Position numbers and translations under genes: made by a program. DNA of 36,266 nucleotides from Roseomonas mucosa (GTDB lineage Bacteria; Pseudomonadota; Alphaproteobacteria; Acetobacterales; Acetobacteraceae). The notes beneath the pieces were generated by a model. The model ran no database searches. It was given only the letters and a program-made list of their open reading frames with translations, and was not told where the DNA came from. Every line of letters begins with the position of its first letter. Positions within the stretch are counted from its first letter, which is position 1. The DNA is taken from positions 1 to 36,266 of the forward strand of contig CAMDWG010000026.1 in the NCBI GenBank assembly GCA_945878375.1, given 5' to 3'. This document shows, piece by piece, positions 32,597-36,266 of the stretch.

Positions 32597-33430
32597 TCAT
32601 GCGCTCGGCTCTGGCCGGGCCGCGTTCGGGAAGAACAGCTGCTCGCCATTGATCTGGTAGGAGGCGATGGCGCGCTGCCCGGCAGGCGAGAGGATCCAGT
32701 CGATGAAGCGCTGGCCGTCGGCGACCTTCACATGCGGGTGCCGCTGCGGGTTCACGAGCATCACGCCATACTGGTTGAATAGCCGCGCATCGCCCTCGAC
32801 CACGATCCGCAGATCCTGTCGGTTGCGGAAGCTGAGCCAGGTCCCGCGGTCGGACAGGATATAGGCGTTCTGCGCCGCGGCGGTGTTCAACGCCGGGCCC
32901 ATGCCCTGGCCGACCTCGCGGTACCATTGGCCCCGGCCGGCCGCAGGGTCGACGCCGGCAAGCTGCCACAGGCGCAGCTCGGCCGCATGCGTGCCGGACC
33001 GGTCACCGCGGCTGACGAACGCCGCGCGGGCTTCGGCGATGCGGCGCAGCGCGTCGTTGGTGTCGCGCAGCCCATTGACGCGCGCGGGATCGGCGGCGGG
33101 GCCGACGACAACGAAGTCGTTGAACATCACGTGCCGGCGCGGCCCACCGAAACCCTCGGCCACGAAGCGCTCCTCGGACACCCGGTCATGCACGAACACC
33201 ACATCGGCGTCGCCGCGGCGGCCGACATCCAGCGCCTGGCCGGTGCCGAGCGCCACGACGCGCACCGTGATGCCCGTCTCCGCCGTGAAGATCGGCAGGA
33301 TGTGGCGGAACAGACCTGATTGCTCGGTGCTGGTGGTGCTGGCGACGGTGATGAAGCGCTCCTGCGCGGCGGGAATGCCCGGCAGGACAAGGGCCGCAGC
33401 GGCGGCAGCGAGGAAAAGGCGGCGGAACAT
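32597..33430 (-). CDS. tupA: Tungstate-type ABC transporter substrate-binding protein
   Basis: 277 residues with a Sec signal peptide (MFRRLFLAAAAAALVLPG, cleavage near PAAQE). The mature start VASTTSTEQSGLFRHILP carries the TTST..SGL oxyanion-binding motif of TupA. Other family segments: GDADVVFVHD, HVMFNDFVVVGP, FVSRGDRSGTHAAEL, LSDRGTWLSF and NQYGVMLVNPQRH. TupA binds tungstate with very high affinity; molybdate cannot be fully excluded. GGGAGA is 8 bp before the ATG at 33430; a GTG at 33460 is also in frame. It is the last gene of the operon. Confidence 0.9.
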   Translation of the reverse strand: MFRRLFLAAAAAALVLPGIPAAQERFITVASTTSTEQSGLFRHILPIFTAETGITVRVVALGTGQALDVGRRGDADVVFVHDRVSEERFVAEGFGGPRRHVMFNDFVVVGPAADPARVNGLRDTNDALRRIAEARAAFVSRGDRSGTHAAELRLWQLAGVDPAAGRGQWYREVGQGMGPALNTAAAQNAYILSDRGTWLSFRNRQDLRIVVEGDARLFNQYGVMLVNPQRHPHVKVADGQRFIDWILSPAGQRAIASYQINGEQLFFPNAARPEPSA

Positions 33431-33453
33431 GGCGGGTCTCCCGGATGGGCCCT

Positions 33454-34167
33454 TCACCACACCAGTTCGCCGCGCAGGAAGGCCGTGGCTTCTGGTGTGG
33501 CAGGCTGGTTGAAGAAGGCGGCGGCCGGTGTCTGCTCGCGCAGGCGGCCGCGGTTGAGGAACAGGACCTCGCCCGCCAGGCGACGGGCCTGACCGAGGTC
33601 GTGCGTGGTCATGACGATCTTGGTGCCGCGCGCGGCGAGCGTGCGCACGATCTCCTCGACCGCGCGGGTCGCCGTGGGATCGAGGCTGGCGCAGGGCTCG
33701 TCGAGGAACAGCACCTCGGGCGACAGGGCGGCGGCGCGGGCGAGTGCGAGGCGCTGCTGTTCCCCACCCGAAAGCCGCCGCGCCGGGCGGTCGGCGAGCG
33801 CGGCGAGGCCCACCATCTCCAGGGCCGCTCGGGCGCGGGGTTCGCGCTCCGCTGCCGTGATGCCGGCCAGCTTCAGCGGATAGATGGCATTGGCCAGCAC
33901 GCCGCGTCGCAGCAGCACCGGCCGCTGGAACACCATCGCCTGCCGGCGGGCGGGATCGCCCGCCCAGAGGACACGCCCCGTACTGGGCGTCAGCAGCCCG
34001 TGCAGCAGCCGCAGCAGCACGGATTTCCCGGCGCCGTTCGGTCCAACGATGATGCTGGGCAATCCGGCCTCGAGGGTGAGCGAGACGTCGGACAGGATGG
34101 CGATCGCGCCGGCGGAAAAGCCCACGCCTTCGGCACGGAGCGGCAGGATGGTGTCGGGTGCGCGCAT
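33454..34167 (-). CDS. tupC: Tungstate-type ABC transporter ATPase
   Basis: 237 residues, one ABC ATPase domain. Walker A VGPNGAGKSVLL, Q-loop MVFQRPVLL, signature LSGGEQQRLALARA, Walker B EVLFLDEPCASLD and the switch His in MTTHDLGQARR are all present. It lies between the permease and binding-protein genes and would drive uptake. The ATG at 34167 is preferred to the GTG one codon earlier. Separated by 55 bp from the permease gene and 23 bp from tupA. Confidence 0.92.
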   Translation of the reverse strand: MRAPDTILPLRAEGVGFSAGAIAILSDVSLTLEAGLPSIIVGPNGAGKSVLLRLLHGLLTPSTGRVLWAGDPARRQAMVFQRPVLLRRGVLANAIYPLKLAGITAAEREPRARAALEMVGLAALADRPARRLSGGEQQRLALARAAALSPEVLFLDEPCASLDPTATRAVEEIVRTLAARGTKIVMTTHDLGQARRLAGEVLFLNRGRLREQTPAAAFFNQPATPEATAFLRGELVW

Positions 34168-34222
34168 CACGCCCCCGATGTCCGAAGCGGCGCCGGGCGC
34201 GAAAGGCTGAATCGGTGGCGCA

Positions 34223-34927
34223 TCACGCCCCCGCCCGGCTGGCGAAGTCGCGCGAGGCCTGCGCGAGCGCGTTCACGACCAGCACGATCGACATCAGCAC
34301 CATGCCGAGGGCTAGCGCCAGAGGCAGGTTGCCCGCACTCGTCTCCAGCGCGATCGCCGTGGTCATCACCCTGGTGAAGCCCTCGATGTTTCCACCGACG
34401 ATCATCACCGCGCCGACCTCGGCACTGGCCCGGCCAAAGCCCGCGAGCAGCACGGTCAGCAGCGCGAATCGCCCGTCCCAGAGCAGCGTCGGGACGGCGC
34501 GCGCGGGGCCGGCCCCGAAGGAGCGCAGTTGCTCCGCGTACTCCTCCCAAAGCCCTTCCAGGACCTGGCGTGACAGGGCGGCGAGGATCGGCGTGATCAG
34601 GACCGCCTGGGCGATGATCATCGCACCCGGCGTGAAGAGCAGGCCGAGATGCCCAAGCGGGCCGGAGCGCGACAGCAGCAGGTAGATCAGCAGCCCCGCC
34701 ACCACCGGCGGCAGCCCCATCAGCGCATTCAGCACCGTCAGGATTGCACCCCGCCCCGGGAAGCGGGCGACCGCCAGCAGCGCGCCGAGCGGCAGCCCGA
34801 CGAGGGCCGCGATCAGCAGGGCAGAGAAGCTGACCCGCAGCGACAGCAGCACGATCTGCGCCACAGCCGGGTCGGCGGTGAGCACAAGGTTCAGCGCAGT
34901 CGCGGCGGCGGCTCCGAGGTCGTTCAC
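34223..34927 (-). CDS. tupB: Tungstate-type ABC transporter permease
   Basis: 234 residues from the GTG at 34927, with about five membrane helices. The EAA-type loop that contacts the ATPase is seen as EYAEQLRSFGAGPARAVPTL, and GFGRASAEVGAVMIVGGNIEG is typical of TupB/WtpB-like permeases. The GTG start gives VNDLGAAAATALNLVL, the usual beginning of this family, with AGGA about 8 bp upstream; the frame is open further up to 35035 but that part is Arg/Ser-rich. It is the first gene of the leftward B-C-A operon. Confidence 0.88.
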   Translation of the reverse strand: MNDLGAAAATALNLVLTADPAVAQIVLLSLRVSFSALLIAALVGLPLGALLAVARFPGRGAILTVLNALMGLPPVVAGLLIYLLLSRSGPLGHLGLLFTPGAMIIAQAVLITPILAALSRQVLEGLWEEYAEQLRSFGAGPARAVPTLLWDGRFALLTVLLAGFGRASAEVGAVMIVGGNIEGFTRVMTTAIALETSAGNLPLALALGMVLMSIVLVVNALAQASRDFASRAGA

Positions 34928-35460
34928 GACAAGATCCTGGCTTGAGCGCAAGCTGCGTTCGGAAAGCTGGTGGGTCAACCGGCTCGGACTTCGGCGAATG
35001 GACGGATTTTGCCGATTTTTGCCATCAAATACCAATCAGGCCCGCCCCTCGCGAGGGGCGCGCGTTCATGATCCTGTTGGATGCTGCGGTTCGGGAAGCC
35101 GTGCGGAACCGAGGCCATCCTGGATGTGGCGCGACCTGGCATCCGGCTCGATGCCCTGCGGTTCCTAGCCCAAGCAGGCGCTGGCCGAGGACAGGGTCGC
35201 TGCCGCAATCCATCAAGGAGCGGCCGCTACGGGCTTCGGCATGGACGCCGAGGCCGCCGCGCGCGCGCGGTTCTGTCTCGCGCGCCAATCGGTTCAGAGG
35301 CGCAGCGACAGCGCGGACCCGATTGACCGATCGGCGGAAGGGATTGAAACCTAGAAGTGCAGGAACACGCTCATTGGCACCATCTTAGCTCTGCCCTCGC
35401 GGTTGCAGGGGCGGAGACGCGACGAGCGTGACGCGGCGCGTGCCGGACCAGGGACACCAG
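34928..35460. other. Divergent region between tungstate operon and ferric-reductase-like gene
   Basis: Both promoters must lie here. I find no convincing gene; frames such as the one from 35081 are Arg/Gly-rich and lack family features. It contains the perfect palindrome at 35044-35059 and an AT-rich patch (35008-35036) that may be the leftward promoter. Confidence 0.45.
35044..35059. promoter_or_regulatory. Perfect 16-bp palindrome upstream of tupB
   Basis: GCCCCTCGCGAGGGGC is its own reverse complement. It lies 117 bp upstream of the tupB start and beside the AT-rich patch. It is a candidate operator for a regulator of tungstate uptake or a small hairpin; it does not match the ModE-box pattern I know. 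Confidence 0.35.
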
Positions 35461-36266
35461 ATGCAGCCAGCGGGTTTCATCATCATCGCGACACTCGTGA
35501 TCACGACCGGGCTCTGGGGCGCCGGTCGGGTCACGCAGGGCCTGACCGAGGAGCTATGGCCCTGGCGCGGCCCGGCGCAGATCACTGCCCTCTGGCTGCT
35601 GAACCTCGTGGCGCTGACGCTGGTCGCGGGCACACGCTCCCGGGCGCTGGAGCCGCTGTTCGGCGGGCTCGACCACGCGATCCGCCTGCATCGCCGGCTG
35701 GGGGGCGCAGCCCTGATCGTGATGCTGGTGCACATCCTGCTGCTGGTGCCGCCACGACTAGGCACGGCGGTGGGCGAGGTGTTCAACCCGCTCCACCCCG
35801 ACAGCCCGTTCTGGATCGACGTCGTGGCGAGTTGGCTCGTGCTGCCGCTCGCCCTCGTCATCTGGTGGCGCGAGCTGCCGCACCATATCTGGCTCTGGCT
35901 GCATCGGACGCTTGGGGTGCTGCTGATCCTCGCTTGCGCGCATTCGCTCACGGTCAGCGAGACGGTGCGAGCCTATGAGCCGCTGCGTTTCTGGATGTTC
36001 CTGCTGGTCGGCATCGGCTTTGCCGCGATCATCTACCGGCTGCTGATGTTCCGCCGCATGGGGCCGCGGCACGGCTACACGGTGGCGGCGGTGGAGCCGC
36101 GCGGGCAGCATGTCGTGGACCTCCAGCTTCGTCCGCGCGACCGGCGGATGAGCTTCGATCCGGGCGCCTTCGTCTATGTGTCGGTGCGCGGGTCGGCCAC
36201 CGTCCCGGACGAGCTGCACCCGTTTTCGATTTCATCGAGTCCCGCCGAGCGCGATCTGCGCCTGTC
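35461..36266 (+). CDS. Ferric-reductase-like flavocytochrome, 3' end outside the window
   Basis: 268 codons are visible and the frame is open to the window end. Six membrane helices span residues about 1-195. Paired His residues in helices (LDHAIRLHRRLGG, LVHILLL and LWLHRTLGVLLI, CAHSLTV) fit the two-heme plan of the ferric reductase/NADPH oxidase transmembrane domain. From about residue 200 an FAD-binding barrel begins (GYTVAAVEP, FDPGAFVYVSVRG) with the flavin motif HPFSISSSP near the cut. The NAD(P)-binding half should follow. Start ATG 35461, with CAGGGA 6-11 bp upstream. Electron acceptor (ferric iron or oxygen) unknown. Confidence 0.85.
   Translation, partial: MQPAGFIIIATLVITTGLWGAGRVTQGLTEELWPWRGPAQITALWLLNLVALTLVAGTRSRALEPLFGGLDHAIRLHRRLGGAALIVMLVHILLLVPPRLGTAVGEVFNPLHPDSPFWIDVVASWLVLPLALVIWWRELPHHIWLWLHRTLGVLLILACAHSLTVSETVRAYEPLRFWMFLLVGIGFAAIIYRLLMFRRMGPRHGYTVAAVEPRGQHVVDLQLRPRDRRMSFDPGAFVYVSVRGSATVPDELHPFSISSSPAERDLRL

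Overview
The window is GC-rich and, by gene content and codon use, comes from an alphaproteobacterium, most probably of the Acetobacteraceae (Roseomonas-like). The genus is an inference from family content only. No rRNA or CRISPR array is present. The one RNA gene is a tRNA-Ser(GGA) on the minus strand near 32.2 kb.

Region 1 (1-2.6 kb) reads leftward. It holds an exported protein cut by the window edge, decayed coding remnants, and a plasmid-type partition pair: a ParA ATPase and a ribbon-helix-helix-like partner. A run of CGTGC repeats spaced exactly 8 bp lies just upstream of the pair.

Region 2 (2.7-16.1 kb) is intact, housekeeping-like metabolism. Tightly packed rightward genes encode a FabI-type reductase, both subunits of a CoA-transferase, a MaoC-phosphotransacetylase fusion, acetate kinase, a PDEase-like HD protein, a membrane class III adenylate cyclase, a patatin phospholipase and PPK2. 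Converging on them are 3-hydroxybutyrate dehydrogenase and a DUF3141 protein with a PHA-synthase-like Cys box. Together they suggest acyl-CoA/acyl-phosphate and polyhydroxybutyrate turnover, polyphosphate use, and a local cAMP make-and-break pair.

Region 3 (16.1-32.3 kb) is accessory and mosaic. It contains fragments of a lambda-like phage (portal, terminase, DNA methyltransferase), an orphan AbrB antitoxin with a perfect inverted-repeat operator, a collagen-like membrane protein, two IS5-type transposase fragments, an IS3-type element with 13-bp terminal repeats, a second ParA operon, and two cargo or resident operons (OpgC/DoxX-like; glutamine amidotransferase/glutamate-synthase-like). The stretch 18.6-32.2 kb is bracketed by two direct repeats of about 280 bp, the right one abutting the 3' end of tRNA-Ser.

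Inside the bracket are two genes that share an unrecognised N-terminal domain of about 60-75 residues. One joins it to a pesticin/T4-type GH24 muramidase and overlaps by 4 bp an exported LprI-like lysozyme-inhibitor gene. The other joins it, across an inverted terminase fragment, to an Mrr-type nuclease domain. Both have similar promoters carrying an exact alphaproteobacterial LexA-box pattern. I read them as a candidate SOS-induced, bacteriocin-like toxin family with a shared delivery or targeting domain; this is the most interesting proposal in the window.

Region 4 (32.6-36.3 kb) is a tungstate-type ABC transporter read leftward (permease, ATPase, binding protein) and, divergently, a ferric-reductase-like flavocytochrome cut by the window end.
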